This document shows, one piece after another, positions 11,701-22,867 of a stretch of DNA of 64,000 nucleotides. Source of the stretch: Vitis vinifera (lineage: Eukaryota; Streptophyta; Magnoliopsida; Vitales; Vitaceae); contig NC_081818.1 in NCBI RefSeq assembly GCF_030704535.1, positions 29,096,001 through 29,160,000 of the forward strand, written 5' to 3'. Below the pieces are notes generated by a model. That model made no database searches and was not told where the DNA came from. It saw only the letters and a list, made by a program, of their open reading frames with translations. Each line of letters starts with the position of its first letter. Within the stretch, counting starts at the first letter, position 1. Both the position numbers and the translations under genes were made by a program.

Positions 11701-13798
11701 TCTGGACAAAAAGCAGAAATATCAGCTTTCCCGTAAGTTCAGAGTAGTTTCTTTTTTCTACTAGTGATCAAGTCCACAAAGTTCACAGTTACAAAATTCA
11801 GCCCCAGGACATCAAAAGCAAGTAGGGCTACACATTGGACTTGACCAGACAAATACCATCCATCCAACTCAATGTTTTAGGAGATAAGGTTAGACCAAGT
11901 TTGCACATGCATTTGCACAACCGAAGCATGTCTTTGAAAAATACATGTATGGTGCATCATGGCATGAGACTCTTTTTTATGTCATCATGTGGCATCATAC
12001 AATTAGCTATAACAAATATTGTCACTCAGAAGTAGCAAATTGCCACACACAATCACATGACAACGAGAGGCCAGCTTGATACAAGTTGCTGCCCAAGGGA
12101 AAAGGCTTAATAATGCCTAATTTGGAATAGATGAAAGAAAGAAACAAAAAGGGGAAAAAGATGAAAAAAAATTGTGAAAGAAAAAGAAAGCAATAAATCA
12201 AATAAAAGAATACATCTTATCAATTCATTACATAATTATCTACTCATTAGTTGATGACAATGATGATCAAATAATAATTGACAAATCATTCAAATCCATC
12301 CGTTGATAATATAGTAAATAGCCAAGACAATTGTAGTGGCACTCACATAAAAGATTCCAAGACCTTCCAAATAAGGCTTTAGGTAATCACTTAATCACTT
12401 ACATGCACTAAAAACAGCAGAATCACTCAGTAAAAGATTGCGATTCTTGGAAAACCCTTTTCTCCTTATTATGCTGGAATTTTAATTCACAAACAGAGTA
12501 TACGGCTGATGCAAGTGGGATGGTTAAAGATGGATCAATTGAAGGCTAAAGATATAATCAATGTTATCAACAAAGCAAAGTCCACATACGTGATGTACTC
12601 TAAGAAGGTTGACAAGGGCTCTGTGGCTTGGCACAACATGTGCTTATACTCATCAACCAGTTTAACAGTGCATTTCTCTACAATCGTAGTTGTATGCAAT
12701 GGGGAAGGTTCTGCAAGCAAGGACATCAAATTGTAAAATCAGTATAAAATATTAAAGCAAAAAAGTGCAACAAAAAAACAGGGAATCCAATTAATCAATC
12801 CAGGTTGAGAGCCAACAGCAGTAGAATGTAGCAGCATATAACATTAGTAGTTATAAAACATGTGAAATTCCAAACCTTCACAGCTAATATCAACTTTACC
12901 AAAATAACATGCCCAAATTGCATAAGCATGTTGGCTTGGCGGCCACTTTCAAGTATTTTATGATCTCCAGTCTCAAACCCAATGACAGTGTTTTCTCCTA
13001 AGCCCTAAGCTCCCAAGGCACCAAACCAAAAGATATAGAGAATATCAAGCTCTAGTTTCAACAACTACACACCTTGCTCAGACCATTAAATCTTCCATAT
13101 ATTTTGCCCCATCCTTACGACCAAAATATCCAAGGCAGGTCTGGATCCAGTGCAATGATGAGCACAAGGAAAATGTATATATATAATCTTAAAATAAAAA
13201 TCGGAACTACCAATTCACTTCTGAATTGGTTGCAGACTGAGATTACTCAGTCGATTTCCTCACAGCCCTCACCAATTTACCTATATTTTTAGCATATTCT
13301 TCAATTTGAAGAACTAGAACAGCATAAAATAAATGACATAGTTTTCCACACGATGGGGATTCATCTGAATTGAATCCAGAAAAGCTCAATAACTTTCTTA
13401 ATTAAAGATTAGAATTCTTATAATCCTCATGAAACCCTAACAAAGCTCATTTTTTCTGTTCTCAGTTCCTCTGCATCGTCGACCATACTTACACAAAATT
13501 TCACAACTTAATCAATAGCCATAACATTTTGCTTCAAAATTCAATAGATCATACGCAAAAAAAATTAAATCAGACACGACGATTCGCCAAACCATCAGAC
13601 GTGCAATCAAAACGTACCGTTTTGGAGATAAGGACCGTACTCAGTAGCAGAGAGATGCATCTTAATGTCGTCTAGGGTTTCGCACTGGCACAAATTGTTG
13701 TAATCAGCGGCAGTGAGCAATCCAGATCTGTGGCCCCGCACGATGGCCTCAAGGTACCCGCCATGAATGTTGAACGTCATAGCTTCGAATCCGTACAT
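8769..13798 (-). CDS. VHA-d: V-type proton ATPase subunit d (VHA-d)
   Basis: Ten coding exons: 13798-13618, 12710-12590, 11701-11594, 11509-11407, 10118-10038, 9914-9829, 9695-9636, 9538-9490, 9231-9097 and 8900-8769. They join to 1056 nt, 351 aa, the usual plant length. The protein starts [20 protein letters not shown] and ends [45 protein letters not shown] and YPYGHEEL match the family closely. Subunit d is the V0 socket that couples the central stalk of V1 to the proteolipid ring, so it helps acidify vacuole and trans-Golgi. It is soluble and lacks membrane helices, as expected. Introns 4 and others carry a SINE and a MITE. The 5' UTR has AAACCCT units (13858-13882), common in housekeeping genes. 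The Arabidopsis counterparts are At3g28710 and At3g28715. Confidence 0.97.
10153..10188. repeat. TA/GA microsatellite
   Basis: A run of TA units followed by GA units in intron 4 of the V-ATPase d gene. Confidence 0.8.
10257..10377. mobile_element. Short MITE in V-ATPase d intron 4
   Basis: The left end AGAGTCCGTTTGGTAGTGAT pairs with the reversed right end AGAGTGTGTTTAGCACTAAT, and both continue into ATTCTAGGAA. The 121-bp unit is therefore an imperfect foldback, typical of a non-autonomous DNA element. Target duplication is unclear (AAGT-like on both sides). Confidence 0.6.
10507..10720 (-). mobile_element. tRNA-derived SINE with target-site duplication
   Basis: On the minus strand the element starts CTCACTAGCGTAGCCCAATTGG and contains an A-box (TAGCCCAATTGG) and, 60 bases on, a B-box (GGGTTTGAATCC). 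These are RNA polymerase III internal promoter motifs of tRNA-derived SINEs. Flanks GAAAAATCGATT (10495-10506) and GAAAAATCAATT (10721-10732) match at 11 of 12 bases, a target-site duplication. The 3' end is AT-rich instead of pure poly-A. It lies in intron 4 of the V-ATPase d gene, in the same orientation as the gene. Confidence 0.8.
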
Positions 13799-15009
13799 TT
13801 TCGAAGGAAATTGGAGATCCGAACTGATAATTCAAGCGATCGAAGAAGAACCAGAAGAAACCCTCTTCGAGAAAAACCCTAACAGAGGAAGGTTAGAGAT
13901 AACCGAGAGGAGAATAGTCTGATTCACAGAGAGGATTAGATCTGAGTTTTTAATTATTTGTTGTACGTTTATCCGGTTTTGCCCTCCTCTTTTTCTTTAA
14001 TGACTATGGGGTCCCTGGTTTGTTCTTTTCTGGGCCGGAATGAAAGAGTTGGCAAATGGGTTGGGCTCAGGTGCAGGTATGCTGAGTCCATGATTCAATC
14101 ATTGCCTAGACGTTTTCGAAAATAATTTTTAAGAATATTTTTTAATTATCTCTAGAATAAAAATTTATTAAAAATTTTAGATATAAAATTAATTTCTCCT
14201 TTAATTTTTCTAAAGATAATATACACTTATATATGGTATAAAAATTATCAAAATATTTTTTTTTCATATTTTCAATTATTTTTCCAATAACCAAACTACA
14301 CACATACAGAATAGAAAATAAAGAAAAAAATAAAATTTGTAATCGATTAATATGATCTTTATGTTCACGAAGTATATCAACACTCAATAAATCACTAATT
14401 AAAAAAGAAAAAAAATGATTATAATAGTAAAACTTTAAAAAAAATACATCTCAATTGCATCACACACTATAAACAAAACTCTAAAATATAAAAATGGCAA
14501 ATATATAATAGACACAAACTTGTCATCCGTAGTATAAAAGAAATTTCTTTGCCTTTTAATCCATCCCCACAACCTCAGCAAGAAGCTCGAACTTCGACAT
14601 CCCGAACAAAATGTAACAAAACTAATTTAACCTTCACAATCAAACATTCTCAAAACACTTTACAAAAACACACGAAAACACTTAAAAATTTATTTTATAA
14701 AATAATATCTTTTAAAAACAGAGTTTTAAAATATGTGAATATTGACACAATGGTGGTTTACATGCCTAGAGGAAACCCATGCCCTAAAGGAGTGGAGCAA
14801 TGAGCAAAGTCCAAATAGCCTTCATCAGAGTCGACCACCACATTCCCCACTACGGCATTTTGCCCATATGTTATTGTTAAAGAACATGAGATTCTTGTGA
14901 AGGTAGTCTGCTATGTTACTGAGACTACCCTTCCCATTTCTCAAAGCAAAAATATCTTTAACGAGCATATGACCCTTTACTTACCTCACAACCACCACTA
15001 GCCACCTAC

Positions 15010-15057
15010 CACCCACTTAAAAAAAAAAAAAAAAATCATTTTTTTTTTAAGTGGGTG
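15010..15057. repeat. Perfect inverted repeat CACCCACTT-A(n)
   Basis: 15010-15028 and 15039-15057 are perfect reverse complements (19 bases each) around a 10-base loop. Each arm is CACCCACTT plus an A run. It could be a foldback relic or a strand-slippage product. Confidence 0.7.
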
Positions 15058-15164
15058 TTGTTAAAATACTTAAGTTATAAATTTCTTTTCAAATCTATCT
15101 CACTTTTTTAAGGGATCAATTAACTCCTCCATACTTAAGTTATAAAATACTCAAAACATTTTTT

Positions 15165-15405
15165 AGTTGTTTTTTTAAATTTTCATTCACTTATATTTTG
15201 AGAGCTGCTTTAAAAAATAATTATATAAACATGTAAAATAATTAAAAATAAAATACTAAGTATTAAATTATTTTTAAAATATTAAAAATAAGTTAAAAAT
15301 ATTTTAAATTTCTAAACAAACTTTTATTCTACACAACATCAGAGAATAATTTCCAAAAACCGTTTTTCAAAATTATTTTTAAAAACAGTTATCAAACAAA
15401 TTCTT
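15165..15405 (+). repeat. AT-rich dispersed repeat, copy 1
   Basis: Shares a run of matching blocks (ATTATATAAACATGTAAAAT, then GTTAAAAATATTTTAAATTT) with copies near 16735-17095 and, inverted, 21240-21600. Non-coding; likely a decayed MITE family. Confidence 0.5.
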
Positions 15406-15860
15406 ACTTATCATAATGTCATCTTTACTTTTATTTTTACTACTTAATTACATATACCTTAAAGAACATAATATGCATATTGAATTCAAATCTTATAAAT
15501 TTTGACTTTAAAGAAAATTGATGTTTTAACATCGTATTAGAACTTGATTTGGTAGAGCGTCTTCTGTTCAAGTCATCTCTCTGTAATTTTCATATTTATG
15601 TTCCCATTTGCATACTCATAATTCCAAAATCATACCCACCTTGTATATGTATAAAAGTATTTTTAAATAAATGAAAAAATTAATTCAAAAGAATCAAATC
15701 ATCCAAAGGCAATGAATAATAAAAGTATTTATAAATAAATGAATAAATTAATTCAAAGATAATCAAATCATGCAAAACCATAGAAGGTGCTCTTACATTT
15801 ACCCACTATGATTCCACATGTGATTCTTGAAATAATTATTTAAAAGGATCATGTGCCAAA

Positions 15861-16730
15861 CATTAAAGACACTTCAAGTGCCCACCGATTGAGAAAATAT
15901 GAAGGATATGGTCATGTGCAAGTTGTATACATTTTTTCTAATTTAATTTCTTTAAGCCAATGTGATGGGGATCAAGTGGCATACAACCCTATACATTGTT
16001 TGGAGATTCGAGGACAAGGGATTAAAAATTCAATCAAAGTGTTATTTAATCCACACCCAAATGCTGTCACCTCCTTGTGAATTGGAAAACCCCCAAACAA
16101 GGTCTTAGGAGTTGGGGCCTTGATCTTTGTTGAATAATGGTCCAAGACAACATTAGTATATTTGATTAATCAAATAGATAGGATCACAAAGTCCAATCAA
16201 ATTAAAGTTATAAAAATTATTTTCATTTTTTTAATGATTTTTTTGGGCTCAGATTTTGGAAAATTTGTGACCATGGTCTTGTGGGTCTTGTGATTTTCAG
16301 TATGTAGTGTGACAACATACAATTTTCTTAATTTTTCAATATGAAAATAAGGTGGCTTTCATATAACATGCTTGAAAAATAAAATATAAATTTGTCAATT
16401 TTTTATTTTATTTTTCCAAAAATTATGCTATTGTGCATATTAAATAATCTATGATGAATTTAAAATAATTATATTCTTAAAATTTAATACTTTGATTTAA
16501 TTTTTAAAAGTAATATAAAATTTTATTGTACATTATTTACTCATTATATAAAAGATTTGAAATAAATTATATGAAGTAATAGGTAAAAATAATTTATTAG
16601 TTTTGAATTTATAAGCCAAACATATCCTTAAAAATCAATTTTTAAGAAATATTCTCATTTTCAAGAACTATATTTTGAAATTCAATTCAAATATGAAAAA
16701 TATTTTTATCATCAATATTTCAGAAAAGAT
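15861..16730. other. AT-rich spacer, no gene seen
   Basis: A stretch near 15850-16160 has more even base composition than its surroundings but no frame with a recognisable protein. The remainder is AT-rich filler. Confidence 0.5.
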
Positions 16731-16734
16731 ACGT

Positions 16735-17095
16735 AAATCCTGTTTGACAATGATTTTCCAAAACAATTTTTTGTTATCCATAACAAAATATAAAAAAAAA
16801 TGTTTCACAACTAGAAAAACTATTTTCTATTTTCTATTCTTAAAAATAGAAAATAAAGTATTTTATGATAATATTTTTTGGTTGTTTTTAATTATTTTTA
16901 CTTATTTTTTAAAAACCATTTTAAAAATAATTATAAAAACATGTAGAATAATTAAAAAATAAAAACATTAAATACAAAATTTATTTTTAAATATATATTT
17001 AAAAATATTAAAAATATGTTAAAAATATTTTAGATTTTTAAATAAATTTTTATTTTATAAAATATTTTTAAAACTATTTTTTGGAATTATTTTAC
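16735..17095 (+). repeat. AT-rich dispersed repeat, copy 2
   Basis: Aligns by eye with copy 1 over AATTATAAAAACATGTAGAA and GTTAAAAATATTTTAGATTT. It is longer on the left, with a TTTTCTATTTTCTATTCTTA segment that has an inverted counterpart beside it (ATAGAAAATAAAGTATTTTA). Confidence 0.5.
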
Positions 17096-17149
17096 TAGAA
17101 ATAGTAGAACAAGAAATACTAAAAACCCAACAAATAATTGAAATTTTGG

Positions 17150-17830
17150 AAAATTGAAAAATACCCATTGCCAATGGGAATCTTTCTACTCATGATTCCT
17201 CACCATGGCACCATCCATGCCTTTGTATCTTTGTTTTAGGTATTGACTCTTCAACATATCCTCACGTCATATGGGGTTTCCTTTTCATTTTATTTTTATT
17301 TATTTTCCTTTATCCACATGAAGAGATCTCCACATCATCATTCAACCACCATCACATGATGTCAGATGCTGCCACACCAAAGTCCAAAGTCCAAAATCCA
17401 TAAAACAGAAAATTTAAGTGTGACCCAAGGTAAGAGTCCAAAGCATACCCAAAATTCACATTTTCACAGTAGAGGGGTCCTAGAGGGATATGGGCACTGA
17501 CCCTTTTCTTCTTTTTGCTCACCAAATCATAACTCCCAACTGTACGACATGCCCTCCATAACTGTCACATTTCATCCCTGACCCTTCAGTCCCTAACTTC
17601 CAAAAAATGTGAAGCACAAAATTCAAAATTTGTGATGACATTGGACCATAGACCCCATTTTCTACGACCCATGGGTGCTGCCAAGAGGATAAAACATAAA
17701 AGTGGGGGTTCATGAGCTCAACATTGAGGCTACACTAGCTTCCTTGATAGGTCTCAAGGGTTTCTGTCTTCATCACTTCTTTGGATAGGTTATTGTTTTC
17801 ATTCTAGTAAGTGATTTTTTTTATACCTAT
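17150..17830 (+). other. Compositional island; possible promoter and non-coding first exon
   Basis: Between AT-rich flanks lies DNA of ordinary composition. It has a TATA-like ATAAAAG near 17692-17705, then pyrimidine-rich sequence and a good donor-like CTAGTAAGTGA at 17804-17814. This resembles a promoter plus first exon, but no protein is encoded and no partner exon is proven. It might belong with the island at 19300-19930. Confidence 0.25.
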
Positions 17831-19290
17831 TGAAAAAACATCATCATTATCAACTGGTCTCAAATCTATAATTTTTTTGTTTTATTATTTGTATTTAATT
17901 TTATTTATTTATTATTAATTCTTCTTTTTATTTGTTTATTTTATCTTTTACTATAAACTGATGTAATAAATGAACTTTTCGTATTCCAAAACCGAAAACC
18001 TAGAAGAGATTGCCAACAGAATAAATTATAATATCTCTAATATCCATACTTTTTTTTAGAGGTCATTTATGTCATCTTGCTTACACACTTTCAATTCTTC
18101 AAAAAAAAAAAAAAAAAACCATTTTTTCAACTTTTTTTTTTATATAAAAAATTTTTGAAATGTTTTTACATTTTAAAAAAGCTTAAATTAACAACAAAAT
18201 ATTTCATTATTTGAGTAGTGTGTTTAGTAATAATTTTAAAAAGTGTTTCTAACATTTGAATGATACAAATTTTTAAATATTAAAAAATTTTAAAATACTT
18301 TTTAAAATTATTGTCATTTGATAATGATTTTAAAAAAGTGTTTCTAATTTTTTTAACACTAGAAAATTATTATCTTTCAAATATTAAGATTATGTTTGAC
18401 AAATTTTAAGAAGTGCTTCTATCCATTATAACACTTGAAAAATAAAAATTTTAAGTATTAAAAATATTAGAATCATTGTCAAATAAACTTTAAAAATGTT
18501 AGAAATATTTTATGAAATCACTATCAAATACATTATAAAAGTGTGTTGTAAGTGATTTTAAAAAACGTTTTTAATATTTTTAATATTTAAATGATAAAAA
18601 AATTAAAAGTGTGTTTTAAAATAACTACCGGGGCGGCCTCTTAATTTTTTGAAGTAATTATGAATCTCTTTTCTTCTTTTTAAAATTTGTACAACTTCCC
18701 ACAGACCCTTCAAAAGACGGAAAAGAAAAAGGTTTCCAGGAATCAAAGCAAGAATGGCCCTAAGAAGTGGAATGTGACTTGACGTTAATTGTCAAGGTTG
18801 CTTTAAGAAAACAACCCTGAAAGAAAATTCATGGTCAAGACATGGTTATGATTTTGTCATTAATTTTCAATGTGAACGTTTTACGTATGTTTCGTGAAGT
18901 TTAAGGAATAACAACCCCAGGAAAAGTCATCGTAGTGTAGGAGGAACTTTCCAAACATGATCCCATGCCTAATAATTAATATGAGATATTTTTTATGAAA
19001 ACCTTAGGGTGTGATTTATATGTAATTAATATCACATAATTTATGGGAGGTTAGGGCTGGTTCCATTCCTAGCTGCACCCATTGTTTTTTTATTTTTTTT
19101 TATTTTTTATAATCATGAATATTCAGGTCAGCTTACGCTAAAATTAATGATCGGGTAAACCTCTAATGACATTTAGGCTAATCCAACTGCACTCATTGTT
19201 ATACCTTCCCTTTTATATCACGTTCTCATTTAATTTTTAAAATATTGTTGTCAAATTTGTACGAAGAATTTAACACCACAAAGGTAGAGC
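17831..19290. other. AT-rich spacer with MITE-like repeats
   Basis: 18205-18620 contains several diverged units of the type AAGTGTTTCTAA with reversed partners, related to the short MITE at 10257-10377. Elsewhere there are A/T runs and no recognisable gene. Confidence 0.5.
18205..18620. repeat. Cluster of diverged foldback (MITE-like) units
   Basis: GTGTGTTTAGTAATAATTTT, AATGATTTTAAAAAAGTGTT and TGTTTGACAAATTTTAAGAA are successive variants of one end motif, and reversed forms such as AATCACTATCAAATACATTA also occur. The motif resembles the ends of the MITE at 10257. Borders are approximate. Confidence 0.45.
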
Positions 19291-19578
19291 ATATGGACGG
19301 GCACCAGAAACAATCATTACCTTAAATACAATCCGCCTAACTAGCACCACTCCAATTCAAAAACTACTGCAGGCAACTTCTTACGTCCACTGTTTTCCTC
19401 CCAAGTCTTCCAAAACAGAGAAGTTTCTTTCTGTGGTCACTATTCAGAGAAAATCACATCAACCCACCTCCCCATCTCTTTCCCAGAAGCTTCCCCACAC
19501 ATACCCTCCTCCCCCATTAACTGAAACAACCACCTTTTTCAAGACACAGAATCAATGACTTCAAGGGAAGATTCTATT

Positions 19579-19603
<25 letters not shown>
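19579..19603. repeat. GA microsatellite
   Basis: About 11 uninterrupted GA units followed by GGGAGAGAGG, 13 bases before the ATG of a small ORF. GA tracts near plant start sites are often BPC/GAGA-factor sites or 5' UTR sequence. Confidence 0.85.
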
Positions 19604-19611
<8 letters not shown>

Positions 19612-19615
19612 GAAT

Positions 19616-19738
19616 ATGTATGGATTTGAGGTCATTGGCACAGCTTTTTATGGGGCAGTTTGCAAGATGGGGAAGCAAAGAGATGAGTGTAATTTAAGTG
19701 AGGTGATGGGCTGTTTTGGATGGAGGGGGGAGAGATAA
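19616..19738 (+). CDS. Candidate 40-aa small ORF
   Basis: An ATG just after a GA tract opens 40 codons that begin MYGFEVIGTAFYGAVCKMGK and end GCFGWRGER before a TAA. The peptide has three cysteines (C16, C25, C33) and no clear signal peptide. Surrounding DNA (about 19300-19930) is far less AT-rich than the 9-kb gap around it and looks like transcript sequence. I recognise no family. It could be a real small protein gene, an ORF in a non-coding transcript, or chance. Confidence 0.3.
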   Translation: MYGFEVIGTAFYGAVCKMGKQRDECNLSEVMGCFGWRGER

Positions 19739-19939
19739 GGAGCCTCTGGTTCAAACCCTTGATTCCTCTGTCCAATCAGCCTTGTGTTGTATGGGGGTAT
19801 CAACACCTGCCCATGTTTTTAGGTTTTATGTACCATAAATGTCTGGCAGTGAAAATTTTGAACACTTCTAGGTTTTTGGAGTTCCCATTTTCTCCTTCTT
19901 TATTTATTTATTTAATATTCCTTTAGTGGGTAAAGTAAA

Positions 19940-22400
19940 TTTTATTTGTTTTGTATTTTATGAATTATTTTATATTTTATATTAAAAAACATCATTTGTT
20001 TATATCCAACTCTTATTTCTTTGTATCATAGACTTGTTACTTCTAACATTGGTTTAAACACAACTATATATGACACCCAAGTAGTATTTTCCAAAGATTT
20101 TGTTTTACTCCTAAAAAAATTGAGGGAAAAATAGTAATAAAAAATTTTAAATTTGAAGAAAAATAAAAAATTAATAAATTATTTTTAAAACTTTTACTTT
20201 TTATGTAAAAATTAAATAATTTAAAACTATAAAAAATTTAATTAATTTTAATTATATTTGATATTTTTATATTTGTTATAATAAATTAAAAACAAAAAAT
20301 TATTTTTCTTAATATTGTTTTTCCTTTTTTCTAAAATAGTTTTGGGCCAAAACAGTGCCTTGGGCAGCTGAAGCATGAAGAAAATCAAGCCAAGAAAAAA
20401 ACTAAATTGAATTTCAATATAATTATTTCTCTAAAAGCCTACATAATAACCCATCATTAGGCTTAGGAGCCGCTATCTCAACTTGAATCGACTTAAACCG
20501 CCCTAATACTAATTATTGGATCAGGTTTTGACCACCTCATCTAAAAATTAATTAGTTCGATGAGGGTAGATTAAACCTTTTATGACATTCAACATCACAC
20601 TTTGTGGATTTGTTTTAAGAGTCATCATTTAGGTAATCTATTTTTAAGACTATAAGGAAAATAATGATTTTCAAATTTTAAATATACATAAATAAGCTCA
20701 ATTTTTCATAATTTTATTATTTCTAAATTATATCATAAATTTCACGTGTGAATTTTTTTCCCTTTTGGTACACTTCTGTTTTTGTCCTTTTATTTCACCA
20801 CCTCATAATCAAATCTCAAATTTTCAATATTGTGATCATATTTCATAACTTCCAATAATCATTAAATTGAATAAATAGCTAATTGAAGCAAAAATAAATT
20901 TTTTTATTAGCATAAAGACATTAAGAAGCTTTGTAGGGTACGCCACCGAAATGGTTGACCTTTTCTTGTATTTGAAATTTTTTTAGAATTTATTATAATA
21001 TTTAAGATATTTTATAGTAATTAACGTCCTAACAATTTTGTAAAAGTACATGTTACAATGTTTTATTTTACTTTTGATGTGTTAGTTCAACCTTAAAGCT
21101 TGTCAAAAATTTCAGTGTCATTTTTTGTAAATCCAACTCTTTTCCAACTTTTCGGAAATTCATCTTATTAGAAACATTTATATGTTATGTATATAATTAG
21201 ATTTTATCATTTTCATTCGAGTCTAAGTATAATTACTTTTATAAAATACCCGCTAATAATTTTGAAAAATAGTTTTAAAAAGTGTTATATGATTTTTGTA
21301 AAATAAAAATCTAATTGAAACTTAAAATATTTTAACTTGTTTTTAATATTTTTAAAAATAATTTTTATATTTAATATTTTATTTTTAATTATTGTACATA
21401 TTTATATAATTATTTATTAAAATAATCAAATAATATAAAATAATTAAAAAATGTTTTATGAAACACTCAATTTTTTATTCTTAAAAACAAAAAACAAATA
21501 ACAATTCTTTATTATCAAATATATATATTTTTGTATTTATTTATTTTTATATTCTAAATAGTATAAAATTGTTTTCAAAAATAGTTTTTAAATATAACCT
21601 TCAATTTTTTTTACTGCTATCGTCTATATAAGTTATATACATCAATATGCATTAATTTTTCTTTATTATTTTGTTTATACATAGATGTCATATTCATGTC
21701 TAAAATTGGGAATTAAGTTAAAATTCATTGATCTTTTTAACTTTTCTAAGTTGGCATATATGAATTTATTAAATTTACATTTATTTAATTATAATTAAAC
21801 AAAAATCTAAATTATTATATAATAATTTAAGCAATCACTCAGTAAACTTTGTATTTTATCGAGTACATAATACATTTTAATTTATCAATATCATTACATT
21901 ATTAAATTAATTATTTAGATTTATTAATTAAAATGCGTAGAAGGCATCACGAATAAATTAAAATATATAAATTCATATTAACAAGAAGCTAAACTTAAAT
22001 ATCCTTTCTCTTAGACCATCACATAAATGATGGTTTGAAATAATTTAAATTTAAATTTAAATGTTAATTTTGACAAATCAGAAAAGGAATCCTTTTTAGT
22101 AATGGTGGAATTGAATTAAAAAATAGATATAAATAATCAAATCTAGCAGAATTAGCAAGACATAAATTTCATATTATCAACAAACCCCATTAAGGGGATG
22201 ATTAGGATGCAATAAAAAACAGAAGAAGAAAAACCAAAAAAAAAGCAAGAAATTTGTTCAAATGTGAAACTGAAAGTGAAATATGTTAATTTTTTTGGTG
22301 GATTTTAATGGTGAGTTGACTGTGAAAACAACAAAAAGGAAGGGCAAAATCTGGAGGAGAGATGGAGAATTTAGGATAAAAATCCGCTGTTGGAACAGCC
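19940..22400. other. AT-rich spacer, no gene seen
   Basis: Mostly A/T runs. It includes the inverted third copy of the dispersed repeat (21240-21600). The last few hundred bases form the distal promoter of the cysteine oxidase gene. Confidence 0.55.
21240..21600 (-). repeat. AT-rich dispersed repeat, copy 3 (inverted)
   Basis: Its reverse complement contains AATTATATAAATATGTACAA and ACAAGTTAAAATATTTTAAG, matching copies 1 and 2. Confidence 0.5.
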
Positions 22401-22419
22401 CATAGGAATCCCAAGCATG

Positions 22420-22430
22420 GCCCCTGGTTT
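22420..22430 (-). promoter_or_regulatory. Match to the hypoxia-responsive promoter element (HRPE)
   Basis: The minus strand reads AAACCAGGGGC, which fits the HRPE consensus as I recall it (AAACCA, three G/C-type positions, then GC), bound by group VII ERF factors. It lies about 60 bases upstream of a TATA-like box and 440 bases upstream of the ATG of a plant cysteine oxidase, a family with known hypoxia-induced members. Confidence 0.5.
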
Positions 22431-22487
22431 TACACTCCCAAAACCAACTGTATTTCTCTTTCAGCCAACCCTAGCCCTCTGCCTCCT

Positions 22488-22495
22488 TTTATACT
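22488..22495 (+). promoter_or_regulatory. TATA-like box (TTTATACT) of the cysteine oxidase gene
   Basis: TTTTATACTC lies after a CT-rich stretch and 373 bases before the start codon, leaving a 5' UTR of roughly 340 bases if used. Confidence 0.4.
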
Positions 22496-22867
22496 CAGCA
22501 TCTCCCCCTCAAATCGTCTTCACCTACAGAGATGCAAATTTTCACATCTCTGTGTTTATCTTACTCTTCAGGATTGGTGTCAATCTTGAAATAGGAATAC
22601 CCACCTGTGGTAATAGTCAATTTTGTGGGTTTCTGTCGTCTTCTTCTTCTTCTTTTTCTTCCCCTGTTTTGGAACAGAGGGAGGCGAGTTTGTGTTCTGG
22701 TGGTGATTTGTTGGTGGGTTTGGGGTGATACCCGCTTGGTGGTTCTGTGCTTTATTGCGGTTTTTACGGTGCCCCCGAAATTTGTTGGTGCGCAGATCGT
22801 GATTCTGCATTTTGTTTGTTTGTTTTTGTGGTACTTTTGTTGAATTGTTTGTTTGTTTAGAGTTTGA

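Larger units (their letters stand above)
13799..15860. other. Spacer: V-ATPase d promoter, then AT-rich DNA
   Basis: 13799-13960 looks like 5' UTR and core promoter of the V-ATPase gene, with AAACCCT units. The rest is AT-rich, with a poly-A/poly-T inverted repeat (15010-15057) and one copy of an AT-rich dispersed repeat (about 15165-15405). No gene recognised. Confidence 0.55.

Noticed and set aside
14142-14803. Short AT-rich frames and a possible third dispersed-repeat relative near 14100-14300
   Set aside because: Codon content is that of random AT-rich DNA and the repeat match is too weak to separate from base composition.
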